Assembly: GCA_905221605.1 (NCBI GenBank)
Contig: CAJNDS010002523.1
Coordinates: 1,131,098 to 1,158,597 of the forward strand
Direction of reading: 5' to 3'
DNA from: Symbiodinium natans
Lineage: Eukaryota; Sar; Dinophyceae; Suessiales; Symbiodiniaceae
DNA length: 27,500 bases
How positions within the stretch are numbered: position 1 is the stretch's first letter; every line of letters begins with the position of its first letter. Both the position numbers and the translations under genes were made by a program. The notes below the pieces were generated by a model, which worked only from the letters and a program-made list of their open reading frames with translations, made no database searches and was not told the origin of the DNA. This document shows, one piece after another, positions 16,638 through 26,155 of this stretch.

Positions 16638-17167
16638 CCGCCGACCCTGGCGGCGTGTTGGATGGGAAAAGGAGGTGAAAACCTCGGAGGAAGAAGGCGG
16701 GGTAGTTTCTCGTAGGCAAGCGCGGCGTTTTCCTGCCAGTTTTGGAGCGTGCGTGTGTTAGCAGGCGCTTGCTTTAATTGGAGTTGGGGAGATCCTTGTG
16801 ACGCTCTGTGCTCCAATGTTTGGAAATTTTCGGGCGATAAGTAGCCCCTGCCCCAAGGTACTGTTATGTCCCAAACCTAATTCCTACAGGCCTTCTTTTT
16901 CCTCAAGAGGATTATCAGGTAAGCCAACCCCCTTTCAAGAAACCAACTAGAACGCCGCACTGAGCATGCGAGTTTAGGGTTTAGGGTTTGCTGTGCAACG
17001 TGCTCCCATTCATGGCCCTGCTGAGGGTTCTTCAGAAAAGCACTCTCTGTTGGACATAATAATATATGTATATGTATATATATTATTTATCCAAAACGGG
17101 GGACTGTGGGCGTGCAGTTTCTCGGCCTTTTGTCGCTGTTGAAGAACCAAAAAAACCCACGTAACAA
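16638..17167. other. Unique DNA, no gene seen
   Basis: Contains two TTTAGGG units at 16973-16988 and a TATA microsatellite at 17060-17090. No supported coding frame. Confidence 0.4.
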
Positions 17168-17620
17168 CAATATTTCTAGACTCTCCAGTCCCACGGATAA
17201 CAAAAAAACTAAAGAAGAACAATATTTCATGACTCTCCACCAAAACCGTACGGAAAATCCATACGGAAAATCAAAAAAACCCAAAAAACCAAAAGAACCA
17301 AAAAAACCAAAAAAACCAAAAAAACCAAAAAAAAACAAAAAAAAACAAACAAAAAAAAAACAATATTTCAGGACTCTTCCAGCAGATGGCCTAATTTCGA
17401 AGAGTCCCTGAAGATTGGTTTTTTTGGTTTTTTTGGTTTTTTTGTTTGTTTTGGTTTTTTTGGTTTTTTTGGTTTTTTTGGTTTTTTTGGTTTTTTTTGG
17501 TTTTTTTGGTTTTTTTGGTTTTTTTGGTTTTCCGTACAGATTTGGTGGAAAGTCCTGAAATATTGTCGTTTCTTGGTTTTCCGCGAGAATATTGTGGAGA
17601 ATCCTGAAATATATTTGTTT
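17168..17620. repeat. Large foldback element with (A5-7CC)n / (GGT6-7)n arms
   Basis: The motif CAATATTTCnnGACTCTCC occurs at 17168, 17220 and 17361 on the plus strand, and inverted near 17400, 17547 and 17597. The 38-nt block 17220-17257 matches the reverse complement of 17528-17565 at 34 of 38 positions. Between them an A-rich/CC repeat (17275-17345) faces a GG/T-rich repeat (17417-17527), and a 9-bp perfect palindrome (GGACTCTTC, GAAGAGTCC) lies at the centre, 17371-17407. The whole would fold into one long hairpin. Lysine/proline-rich open frames here are low-complexity artefacts. Confidence 0.8.
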
Positions 17621-19400
17621 GGCTTTCATGTTCTTTTTGCTAATTTTAGTTTTTTGTGTGTTTTTGTGCGTTTGTGGCTTTTTTGTGCTTTTCCGTACTG
17701 CCTGAGCCCCCCTTCTCTCTAAGAAAATTGTGCTGTTCTACGCTTCTCTTTGCAAATTGTACTTTTCTGTGCATCGTACACTTAAAGAGTACTGTATTTA
17801 ATGGGTACATGAATAATTTAGTTTCATATTCAAGTAGCATGTAAAGAGCGTTTGAGCATTCTGCCCCCAAACACCGCATTCCCATGCTCAGTACCATAGC
17901 CTTTACTGGGTGGATGGTATGGTTCTTAGGAATTTGTGCTTTTCAAGGCTTTTCTATGTAAATTGTACTTGTCCAAGCGAATAGTATATAAATGGTATTT
18001 CATTAGTACGTAATTGAATTAGTTTTCTGTAGTCAAGTATCATTTACTGAGCATTATGTCATATTCTGTGTATATTTAGTAAATCTTGTACTCACCCAAT
18101 AATTGAATATTCACTGACTGCTAGATTGGTCGAATCAACATGTAACGAGTACTGCATGGTTGAGCAATATTTTTCCTAGTAGAAGCTATATTTGTCTGGA
18201 AACAGGTTTGTTGCCTAGAGTTATTTGCTTAAACAGTTGCTTTACTTATTTAGAGAGACTTTAAAACCCTCAAATCCAAACTTCACCAGAGGTTCTCCTG
18301 AAAAGCTTGCATTTCGGGATGTTTTTTGCGTTTGTGAATTTACTTGTGCTATGACCTTTGTGAGGCAACAACTACTTTTCTATGAGAATTGTGTATTTTA
18401 AAGCCTGTCTCATTTCAGGCATCGCGCATCAGTAGTCTTTAACTAGTACTTCAGTAGCATTGGTTTCATTATTATGAAACTCAAGGTGTCTAGTGCGTAC
18501 TTGAGTTGTACAAAAAACAACCTTCTAAGTTGAATTCATTTAGTCAATATTCAGCTATATACTAAGTGCTGCAGTAGTTAAACTCGCATAGGGCGAATGC
18601 TTTGTATAATATACATTCATGCATAAAAAACAAAGTACTTCAGCGGACTTTCCGTACAGCATTTGATTAATACTTTGCCTTGCGAAACTACAATTTATCC
18701 AATAAAACAACATTCTTTGCCATTCGAAAGAACAAGTTGCCAAAATAAATTAACACATACAAACTACAAAGCCAGCATTGTCCTGTCAAGATTCAAAACA
18801 TGGAGTAGCCCAATGCTGGCTTATCGGAGCCTGTGAGGCGGGTGTCCCCATTGTCCCAATAGCTGTCCTTCATTTCCCGGTGCTCAAATATGCGATTTTA
18901 GGATTCGTTGTTCGGACGATACTAAGAAAAGCTGAAGCAAGGGTAGGTCGTTGGGAGGGGGACCGACACCGCTCCGACGATCGCACTTGATGGGTCGTGT
19001 CTCTGGTCCTTTGAGTTTTTGACCTGTTACTTGACCAACAGCCTCATCGAAGTGAGTTCTCCGTCTTGTCCTCCTAGTTCACGAACTAAGCCAGGTATAG
19101 ACTCACCCGGATATCTTGCCATAGCCCAACACACTGGGATACTCACTTAATCTGAAAAGCTGTTTCCATGTAGGCCTGGCATGAAGCGTAGTAGCACTTC
19201 ATGCATAGCATGTTCTCGCACAAATAATGAAAAGGCAATTTCATAATTAAGATGAGAGAGATCATCACCTGAAGATTGAACGATAGTTATCAAGTACGAG
19301 AGAGTAAAAACACAAAAAAAGTGCACGCCCACAGTCCCCCGGACTCTATTTATTTGTCTTTTTACTTATTTATTTATTTGCTTATTTAATCAGAAAGAGA
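17621..19400. other. AT-rich unique region without telomere-like repeats
   Basis: Composition shifts to AT-rich. Three diverged stretches starting with ATGTAAATTGTACTT-like words (near 17750, 17958 and 18380), each followed by an AGTAC/ATTTCATTA-like and a TTCAAGTA-like segment, suggest degenerate tandem copies of about 210 bp and more. No open frame over 75 codons looks coding, and I recognise no tRNA or snRNA. Confidence 0.4.
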
Positions 19401-19560
19401 CATTTGTTTTTTACTTACTCATGTATTTGTTTATGTTGTTTATGTATACATATATATATATATATATGTATGTATACATGAATATACATATATATATATA
19501 TGTATGTATGTATGTATCTGTGTGTGTGTATATGTGTGTTGTTCATGGTCTTCACACACA
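19340..19560. repeat. TTTAT, TA, GTAT and GT microsatellites
   Basis: TATTTATTTATTTG-type repeats at about 19350-19385, (TA)n at 19446-19468 and 19488-19500, (GTAT)n at 19501-19516, and (TG)n/(CACA)n at 19520-19562. Confidence 0.85.
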
Positions 19561-19562
19561 CA

Positions 19563-20009
19563 CAAGACATCTGCATGGAGGCTCCACCCAATAAAGAACC
19601 GATGAAGCGGGAATAGGTGTTAGCAGGCTTGAGGGCTCGCAAGTTTATCAGCTTTGATGGGGAGATGAGATCCTCTGAGACGATTCAGCATTCATCCCTG
19701 ACTCTGCTGCCAAGGCACACTGACACGAAACTCCAGAAGTAACAGGCAGTGCAAGAGAGCGAGAACACAGCCAGGGTTGTCGTCCTAGGTTGTTCAGCAA
19801 CCTCCAAAAAAAAAAGAGCACATGGGGGGTTTACGAAGATTAGGGGCACCTTATGGGGGTCCTTTTTACTAAGGGAATCCTACTACGTGAGGTCTATATT
19901 TAGGGTCCCTCTTTTCGTAAACACCCTGACATGGGTCGACGAAAAGTGTCCTAAACTCTAGAGACGATAGTAAGGTAGAGACCCCAACAAGGCCCCACAG
20001 CCACAACGT
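19563..20009. other. Unique DNA, no supported gene
   Basis: A 70-codon plus-strand frame (19749-19961) exists but has no splice or start context that distinguishes it from chance. Confidence 0.35.
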
Positions 20010-20276
20010 AGGGTTTCGGGTTTAGCGTTTAGGGTTTAGGGTTTAGGGTTGGTTTCGGGTTTGGGGTTTGGGGTTTAGGGTTTAGGGTTTAGGGTTTAGG
20101 GTTTAGGGTTTAGGGTTTAGGGTTTAGGGTTTAGGGTTTAGGGTTTAGGGTTTAGGGTTTAGGGTTTAGGGTTTAGGGTTTAGGGTGCTTCTCTTGCATA
20201 CTCAGCAGTCAAAAGGCCCAGAGCGTAACCGAACGACGCAAGCACACAGCAAACTGCACCCTGTAAACCCTAAACC
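20010..20276. repeat. TTTAGGG array, spacer, short CCCTAAA
   Basis: TTTAGGG units at 20028-20187 (about 20 perfect after 20078), a 70-bp spacer, and CCCTAAA at 20261-20276, the facing orientation seen in other intron-like blocks. Confidence 0.9.
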
Positions 20277-20298
20277 CCCCTACCAGAAGAATACACGG

Positions 20299-20480
20299 CT
20301 CTACTCTGCTCTACTCTGCTCCACTCTATTCTACTATACTCTACTATACTCTACTATACTCTACTATGCTCTACTATGCTAGACTACTACTAGACTACTA
20401 CTAGACTACTACTAGACTACTACTAGACTACTACTAGACTATACTAGACTATACTAGACTATATTTTATACTATACTATA
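20299..20480. repeat. CTACTATACTCT / TAGACTACTAC minisatellite
   Basis: Eleven- to twelve-bp units CTCTACTATA, then about six copies of TAGACTACTAC, then TAGACTATAC units. Directly adjoins the candidate donor at 20489. Confidence 0.9.
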
Positions 20481-20488
20481 CAGACTAC

Positions 20489-20574
20489 TGGATCAGCCCA
20501 GGAGTCGGTGGAAAGATCACACCCAGCAGAATCTGGCTGCCCAAACACATGCCATATCGGCCCATATAGTCATC
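20489..20574 (-). CDS. Candidate exon, hydrophobic
   Basis: Minus strand: CCCAGGGGGCAG, then 28 codons (DDYMGRYGMCLGSQILLGVI and onward) and two bases, then GTAGTCTGTATAGTATAG, so the donor opens directly into the TAGACTA/TATAC simple repeat. The segment GSQILLGVIF could be membrane-embedded. The same frame stays open upstream of the acceptor for about 14 further codons. The plus strand also has an open frame of lower quality. Confidence 0.35.
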
Positions 20575-20620
20575 CTGCCCCCTGGGCCAGCTCGCGGGTT
20601 CAGATTTCAATGCTCCAGGG

Positions 20621-20700
20621 TTGAAGGGTTGAGGGTTGAGGGTTGAGGGTTTAGGGTTTAGGGTTCAGGGTTCAGGGTTCGGGGTTCAGGGTTCAGGGGT
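20621..20700 (+). repeat. TTGAGGG/TTCAGGG variant array
   Basis: Blocks of TTGAGGG, TTTAGGG and TTCAGGG units, each type clustered. Confidence 0.85.
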
Positions 20701-20706
20701 TTTTTG

Positions 20707-20979
20707 TCATTGCCATGCGCGCAGCATCTGTGCGCGCTTTGGCGCCTGCCCTGGAGAGCTTCGCAGCATCTTGTTTAGCTTCACGTATTGTTCGTTTTGC
20801 CCATAGACCCTCTTAGCTGTGTAGTTACGAGCGGTGTGGTCTCCTTGCCAAATTTCGGGATAGTGTCGCTTCGCAACGACCTCTACCCAATAAGGAAATT
20901 GCCTTCCCTTGCGTCGACCCTGTGCATGGATTCTGTCCTTGAAGTTTGCACAAAACACTACGTGCTGTTCTGGGTCGGA
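20707..20979 (-). CDS. Possible C-terminal exon, 90 residues, unidentified
   Basis: On the minus strand an open frame of 90 codons plus TGA follows TTGATCAG, just downstream (in transcript direction) of a CCCTAAA array (plus strand TTTAGGG 20992-21152). It reads PEQHVVFCANFKDRIHAQG, a basic stretch GRRKGRQFPYWVEVVAKR, then HYPEIWQGDH and a Gln/Lys-rich end. Aromatic and charged residues are well mixed and there are no internal stops, which suggests real coding sequence. No family is recognised. It may be the last exon of a gene or a gene fragment. Confidence 0.4.
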   Translation of the reverse strand, partial: SDPEQHVVFCANFKDRIHAQGRRKGRQFPYWVEVVAKRHYPEIWQGDHTARNYTAKRVYGQNEQYVKLNKMLRSSPGQAPKRAQMLRAWQ

Positions 20980-20991
20980 CTGATCAATTTT

Positions 20992-21152
20992 AGGGTTCAG
21001 GGCTTAGGGTTTAGGATTTAGGGTTTATGGTTTAGGGTTTAGGGTTTAGGGTTTAGGGTTTAGGGTTTAGGGTTTAGGGTTTAGGGTTTAGGGTTTAGGG
21101 TTTAGGTTTAGGGTTTAGGGTTTAGGGTTTAGGGTTTAGGGTTCAGGGTTTA
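20992..21152 (+). repeat. TTTAGGG array
   Basis: About 22 units with occasional TTCAGGG and one 6-bp TTTAGG unit. Reads as CCCTAAA upstream of the minus-strand exon candidate at 20707-20979. Confidence 0.9.
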
Positions 21153-21256
21153 GGGCTTCAGCCTTTTTTCAAGGTGTATCTGAGGCATCCGAACAGAGCC
21201 CAAGACGCCGTGACAACAGGGAACATACCTTCCTTCATTCAGAGGGACCCCTAAAC

Positions 21257-21324
21257 CCTCCAAAGCCAAATACGGTTTCGTCATGTTCCCTAACTAGGCA
21301 GTTATTGGGGGGGCTCCGTGGGAA
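21257..21324 (-). CDS. Candidate internal exon
   Basis: Minus strand: CCTGGGGCAG, then 22 codons (FPRSPPNNCLVREHDETVFG and FG) plus two bases, then GG|GTTTAGGGG. The upstream intron would contain the GA microsatellite and the array at 21397-21465. On the plus strand parts of the island also read through with CCCCAG|GTGG splice-like edges, so the strand is uncertain. Confidence 0.3.
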
Positions 21325-21353
21325 CTGCCCCAGGTGGAAGCATTCCCTCCGTA

Positions 21354-21354
<1 letters not shown>

Positions 21355-21394
<40 letters not shown>

Positions 21395-21465
21395 GGGTTT
21401 AGGGTTTAGGGTTTAAGGTCTAGGGATCAGAGTTTAGGGTTTAGGGTTTAGGTTTTCTGGTTTAG
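21355..21465. repeat. GA microsatellite and TTTAGGG array
   Basis: (GA)n at 21355-21390, then degenerate TTTAGGG to 21465. Confidence 0.9.
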
Positions 21466-21478
21466 GCGCCAATGCTCC

Positions 21479-21517
21479 GCGCACACCACCACACGGAACC
21501 TGTGTTGTGGTGTGCGC
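21479..21517. repeat. Short hairpin
   Basis: GCGCACACCACCACAC (21479-21494) and GTGTTGTGGTGTGCGC (21502-21517) are inverted repeats with one mismatch and a 7-nt loop. Confidence 0.75.
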
Positions 21518-22201
21518 CCTCCCCAACCCGCCCATCCACATCTCTACCTTGGCCGGTGTAACATTTTCCAAAGCTCTACACTTGCAGACTGAATTTCCAA
21601 ATCATCCAATGACAATCACAAGGCCGCAAGGCTTAGGCGAGGACTCTCAAGGCGGAGTTTTGCTGCCCTGCTCCCCAAGTTCGTTGCAACCTGTAGACGC
21701 AGAAAGGACCACCAGGAAATCCGAGGCTCCGAAAAGCGGCCCTAGGAAGAAGGCCCCGTGGGAAGCTTTCCCTTTCAAAGGGGGTTCGGAGTTTTAGCAA
21801 AGGGGGTGTCCTCCGAAAACTTTACGTCGCGGGGCGGGGGTTCCAAGACTTAAAAAGCGAAGGAACTTTCATTCAAATGCCATTGACCTCAAGAACCAGT
21901 CATAATCCCAAAACTGCCGCATTCAGGCTTTCGGCCTGCAATTTCCCAAACACGACATCCTCCAAATTAAGAAATTCGTACCCCAGCTCCGGATTTCCAT
22001 TTTAGAGCGTGAAGCAACTGCCAAAAAACTGTAGGTTTCGGGTGTGGGTTTAGGGGTACGCGGGAGGCCTATTCGTGGAGGACAAAGGAGCCCCACCGCA
22101 TGAACCTCAAGGACCATGGGCGTGGATGGGACCGAGCGACCCTTCCCGTTTGGAGGAAGTTCGCACCCGGCCTGAACCCCAGTGACTCCTGGTTTCTGGT
22201 G
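21518..22201. other. Unique DNA, gene content unclear
   Basis: The plus-strand frame 21507-21797 (96 codons, ending FPFKGGSEF) has mixed composition and could be coding, but no splice or Kozak evidence decides. No array is present until 22202. Confidence 0.35.
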
Positions 22202-22276
22202 AACCCTAAACCCTAAACCCTGAACCCTAAACCCTAAACCCTAAACCCCAAACCCTAAACCCTAAACCCTAAACCC
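22202..22276 (+). repeat. CCCTAAA array
   Basis: Ten units, two of them variants, directly before the candidate exon at 22297. Confidence 0.9.
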
Positions 22277-22296
22277 TTGTCCCGACCCCAACAAAG

Positions 22297-22400
22297 ATTT
22301 GCTGACCCTGAGACCCCTGGAAAGCTTCTAGTGGCCCTTGAGGCTGGTGACAACCTCTATGACCGCATGCTAAACCGAGGCTGCCCGAGCGAGCAGAGGA
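22297..22400 (+). CDS. Candidate exon on the plus strand
   Basis: The island lies between CCCTAAA (22202-22276) and the longest TTTAGGG array (22406-22765). The plus strand reads FADPETPGKLLVALEAGDNL, then YDRMLNRGCPSEQR, 34 stop-free codons, with AACAAAG before it and A|GTTAAGTTTAGGG after it. The minus strand has one open frame of poorer, Gly/Gln-rich composition. The family is unknown. If real, the 22-kb part of the window contains a plus-strand gene. Confidence 0.35.
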
Positions 22401-22405
22401 GTTAA

Positions 22406-22765
22406 GTTTAGGGCTAGGGCTAGGGTTTAGGGTTTAGGGTTTAGGGTTTAGGGTTTAGGGTTTAGGGTTTAGGGTTTAGGGTTTAGGGTTTAGGGTTTAG
22501 GGTTTAGGGTTTAGGGTTTAGGGTTTAGGGTTTAGGGTTTAGGGTTTAGGGTTTAGGGTTTAGGGTTTAGGGTTTAGGGTTTAGGGTTTAGGGTTTAGGG
22601 TTTAGGGTTTAGGGTTTAGGGTTTAGGGTTTAGGGTTTAGGGTTTAGGGTTTAGGGTTTAGGGTTTAGGGTTTAGGGTTTAGGGTTTAGGGTTTAGGGTT
22701 TAGGGTTTAGGGTTTAGGGTTTAGGGTTTAGGGTTTAGGGTTTAGGGTTTAGGGTTTAGGGGTCA
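22406..22765 (+). repeat. Longest TTTAGGG array
   Basis: About 47 perfect TTTAGGG units after two GGGCTA variants, ending in GGGGTCAGGG. The most homogeneous array in the window. Confidence 0.97.
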
Positions 22766-23349
22766 GGGTTGAGGTCCCGGGTGCCGGTCCCCCATTTTTA
22801 GGATGAGCTGCAGCGCCTGCGAGGTCGGCGGCATGAGCTGGAGGCTCTAGGCTTTGGGGCTTCGGTTCTATTCCCAATGGAACGCAAACGGCGGTTTAGG
22901 GTTTAGGGTTTAGGGTTTAGGGTTTAGGGTTCAGCATCTCAAGTCCGAGCATTCACTAGTCAAGCAGCTTGTCAAGCGTTGGAAAAAAAATCCCACCCAC
23001 CCAAGAAACCCATAACATTGAGAAAATATAAAGTTCACTCAATACTTTCTCGGTAGGCTTAAAGCTCAAAGTCCAATTGGTCCAAAATATTTTAGTTTTT
23101 CACGGACCCAAAAGCCGAAATCTAATCTAAGGCCCGCAATAAGCCCTTTATGCTCTTAGGGCCCTAAACCCTACGGTTTAGAAGCCCCGATCGGTGAAGG
23201 CTCGGTTTTGGTCAAAAACCCAGAAAATTTCAGTACTAAAAAATCGCATTTTTAACTGGGACCCTTGCCGATCCTGGGGTCCCCCTCATTTGGGGTGTTT
23301 TGGGAGCTAAACCCTATGCCCCAAACCCTACGAGCCCTAAACCCTATGC
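22766..23349. other. Unique island, short array and flank of the satellite
   Basis: The island 22790-22890 is open on the plus strand after CCCATTTTTAG (DELQRLRGRRHELEALG, then G|GCTTTGG, a GC donor) and also on the minus strand, so it is a possible exon only. A short TTTAGGG array is at 22893-22932. AT-rich unique DNA is at 22933-23160. From 23202 to 23309 lies the first copy of the block that precedes the satellite. Confidence 0.4.
23202..23309 (+). repeat. Satellite leader block, copy 1
   Basis: CGGTTTTGGTCAAAAA through CCTCATTTGGGGTGTTTTGG. Repeated with a small insertion at 23956-24083 immediately before the second satellite sub-array, so leader plus array was duplicated as a unit. Confidence 0.85.
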
Positions 23350-24400
23350 CCCAAATAGAAAAAAACCATTTGCCGACGAAGGGGGTCAGGGTTTAGGGCC
23401 CTCCCCCCCCCCCCCGGGTGGAAAAAACCATTTGCCGACGAAGGGGGTCAGGGTTTAGGGCCCCCCCGGGGGAAAAAAACCATTTGCCGACGAAGGGGGT
23501 CAGGGTTTAGGGCCCCCCCCCCCGGGTGAAAAAAAACCATTTGCCGACGAAGGGGGCCAGGGTTTAGGCCCCCCCCCCCGGGTGGAAAAAAACCATTTGC
23601 CGACGAAGGGGGTCAGGGTTTAGGACCTCCCCGGGTGGAAAAAAACCATTTGCCGACGAAGGGGGTCAGGGTTTAGGGCCCCCCCCGGGTGGAAAAAAAC
23701 CATTTGCCGACGAAGGGGGTCAGGGTTTAGGGCCCCCCGGGTGGAAAAAAACCATTTGCCGACGAAGGGGGTCAGGGTTTAGGGCCCCCCCCGGGTGGAA
23801 AAAAACCATTTGCCGACGAAGGGGGTCAGGGTTTAGGGCCCCCCCCGGGTGGAAAAAAACCATTTGCCGACAAAGGGGGTCAGGGTTTAGGGCCCCCCCC
23901 CGGGTGGAAAAAAACCATTTGCCGACGAAGGGGGTCAGGGTTTAGGGCCACCCCCCGGTTTTGGTCAAAAATCCAGAAAACAGGAGGCCACCCAGAACCG
24001 TCGATTTCAATACTAAAAAATCGCATTTTGAACTGGGGCCGGGGCCGATCCTGGGGTCCCCCTCATTTGGGGTGTTTTGGGGGGGCCCCCGGGTGGAAAA
24101 AAACCATTTGCCGACGAAGGGGGTCAGGGTTTAGGGCCCCCCCCGGTGGAAAAAAACCATTTGCCGACGAAGGGGGTCAGGGTTTAGGGCCCCCCCGGGT
24201 GGAAAAAAACCATTTGCCGACGAAGGGGGTCAGGGTTTAGGACCCCCCCGGGTAGAAAAAAACCATTTGCCGACGAAGGGGGTCAGGGTTTAGGGCCCCC
24301 CCCGGGTGGAAAAAAACCATTTGCCGACGAAGGGGGTCAGGGTTAGGGCCCCCCCCCGGGTGGAAAAAAACCATTTGCCGACGAAGGTCATTAGGGTTTA
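23350..24400 (+). repeat. Satellite of about 54 bp, 17 copies in two sub-arrays
   Basis: Unit core AAAAAAACCATTTGCCGACG, then AAGGGGGTCAGGGTTTAGGG, then a C run of 5-15 bases and CGGGTGG. There are eleven copies at about 23360-23950 and six at about 24095-24400, separated by the second leader block (23956-24083). Copies differ mainly in C-run length. Each unit ends in one telomere-like GGGTTTAGGG. Confidence 0.95.
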
Positions 24401-24418
24401 AATATACATAGTAAGAGA

Positions 24419-24722
24419 GGGTTTAGGGTTTAGGGTTTAGGGTTTAGGGTTTAGGGTTTAGGGTTTAGGGTTTAGGGTTTAGGGTTTAGGGTTTAGGGTT
24501 TAGGGTTTAGGGTTTAGGGTTTAGGGTGCTCAGGGTTCGTCGTGGGAGTCCCCAAACCCCTAAGCCCCACAACCTCCCTCTAGAACCCGAACCTTAAGCA
24601 CCCTGGCATTTAGGGTTGTGGGTTGTTTATGGAAAATGGGGGGGGGGGGGGGGCCTTAAACCCAAAACCCCCTAAACCCTAAACCCTAAACCCTAAACCC
24701 TAAACCCTAAACCCTAAACCCC
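24419..24722. repeat. TTTAGGG array, spacer, CCCTAAA array
   Basis: TTTAGGG at 24419-24527 (15 units), a 130-bp spacer with a run of about 17 G near 24640, and CCCTAAA at 24660-24722: facing arrays, followed by the candidate exon at 24745. Confidence 0.9.
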
Positions 24723-24744
24723 CCTCCCCCCCCGTTCACAGCAG

Positions 24745-24806
24745 AGGTTCGCCCAGGCGGAGCAGAACACCGCCACCAGCACGGCGGTCTCCCTTTGGGC
24801 TTCAAG
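24745..24806. CDS. Candidate exon, strand ambiguous
   Basis: The plus strand has the best splice consensus in the window: a C-rich tract, TTCACAGCAG, 20 codons (RFAQAEQNTATSTAVSLWAS), then CAAG|GTAACC. The minus strand reads ETAVLVAVFCSAWANLC, helix-like, and could follow 27329-27413 in phase. Flanking arrays are CCCTAAA on both sides. Confidence 0.25.
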
Positions 24807-25084
24807 GTAACCCGTAATAAACCCTAAGCCCTAAACCCTGAACCCTGATTCAGGGCCGGAAGGCCTCTTTCTACCACCCCCCCCCCCCCCAAAAAAAAAA
24901 AGAGAATGATCATCAAACCAGACGGGAGATGTGGTCCAGAATTTATAGTCGGCTGGCTTCTTCTGGCAGGGAGCTACCTACTCGCACCCATCCATCAACA
25001 AAAGCAGCTGGTCGAACCCCTAACTCTTCCCAAGCGCGACCCCAAGGCTTTGTACCCACACCTCCCTAAGCAAGGGCTGTGGGA
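24807..25084. other. Unique island, possibly coding
   Basis: CCCTAAG-type units at 24817-24847, then C and A homopolymers. The plus strand from 24906 is open (KPDGRCGPEFIVGWLLLAGS and onward). The minus strand after TTGCTTAG also reads 40 codons (WEELGVRPAAFVDGWVRVGS) to a stop. I cannot choose between them. Confidence 0.35.
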
Positions 25085-25240
25085 AGTTCAGGGCTTAGGG
25101 AAGTTAAGGGCTTGGGGAAGGAAGTTAAGGACTTTGGGAAGTTTAGGGCTTAGGGAAGTTAAGGGCTTGGGGAAGTTAAGGGCTTTGGGAAGTTTAGGGC
25201 TGAGGGAAGTTCAGGGCCTGGGGAGGTTTAGGGCGTAGGG
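25085..25240 (+). repeat. GGGAAGTTAAGGGCTT minisatellite
   Basis: About nine units of 15-16 bp alternating GGGAAGTTCAGGGCTTA, GGGAAGTTAAGGGCTTG and GGGAAGTTTAGGGCTTA. Confidence 0.9.
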
Positions 25241-25718
25241 CGGGGCCACCAAAGCCCCTGAAACAAGGACGTCATTCGGCAACTCTGACAACCCGAAAAA
25301 GGCCTTCAACCAGGGCACCTTTAAACTCCCTTCAAAAAAAACCAGAAGGTAGAAAACCCCCCCGAAGGCACTGCTTAAGGCCGAAAAGAGCTGTGTATTC
25401 CCTCAGAAAGCTCGTGTTCTTCAGAAAACTGCCAGACCCTAAGCCCAAACCTACAAAAGGGAAATCGGTACTACGAAATGTCCTCGGATTAAGTTAGGGT
25501 GCTAGCCTTAGCTCTCCTTGTGTCACCTAGACAAAGGCTCCCTCCGTCACCCTTTTGGGGGGCCACTTTCCTGGGTGCCAGACTTGTAATATTCACAAGT
25601 ATGCCACATAGCACGGAAGGTACGCACCGGTCACTTTTTTTTCCTCTGCAGCAACAATCTTTAAGCCTCGCAAGCAACAAAAAACTGTGGGCTTTAGGGT
25701 TTGCGCGTCCGTGGAGGG
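25241..25718. other. Unique DNA, no supported gene
   Basis: A strong plus-strand acceptor-like tract (CACTTTTTTTTCCTCTGCAG) ends near 25650, followed by about 25 open codons that run into the next array; no matching donor is clear. Confidence 0.35.
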
Positions 25719-26155
25719 GTTTAGGGTTTAGGGTTTAGGGTTTAGGGTTTAGGGTTTAGGGTTTAGGGTTTAGGGTTTAGGGTTTAGGGTTTAGGGTTTA
25801 GGGTTTAGGGTTTATGTTTTAGGGTTTAGGGTTTAGGGTTTAGGGTTTAGGGTTTAGGGTTTAGGGTTTAGGGTTTAGGGTTTAGGGTTTAGGGTTTAGG
25901 GTTTAGGGTATACTAGGGGCACTGAGCAGCAGCCGGGCGGCAGGAACCAGCCCAATCGCAGGCAGACCCTGTGCGTCAGTTGGACCTGCAGGGCTTGAGG
26001 TTTCATCGGGCTTGGAAGTTCTGGGTGCAAGGTTTAGGGTTTAGGGTTTAGGGTTTAGGGTTGAGGGTTCAGGGTTTAGGGTTTAGGGTTGAGGGTTTCG
26101 GGTCTAGGGTTTAGGGTTTAAAGGCTTAGGGCTTAGGGCTTAGGGTTTAGGGTAT
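25719..26155 (+). repeat. Two TTTAGGG arrays with a 120-bp island
   Basis: Array of 27 units at 25719-25909 with one TTTATGTTTTAGGG interruption at 25812. Variant-rich array (TTGAGGG, TTCAGGG, CTTAGGG) at 26033-26155. The intervening island is open on both strands without good splice edges. Confidence 0.9.

Noticed and set aside
17087-17629. 180-codon minus ORF and 101-codon plus ORF rich in KKP/KKT or FFGF
   Set aside because: Direct translations of the A/CC and GG/T simple repeats in the foldback.
24028-24240. 70-codon plus ORF
   Set aside because: Made entirely of satellite units; the frame depends on variable C-run lengths.
23350-24400. CRISPR-like array
   Set aside because: Units are tandem with no variable spacers, only homopolymer length changes, in a eukaryotic context.
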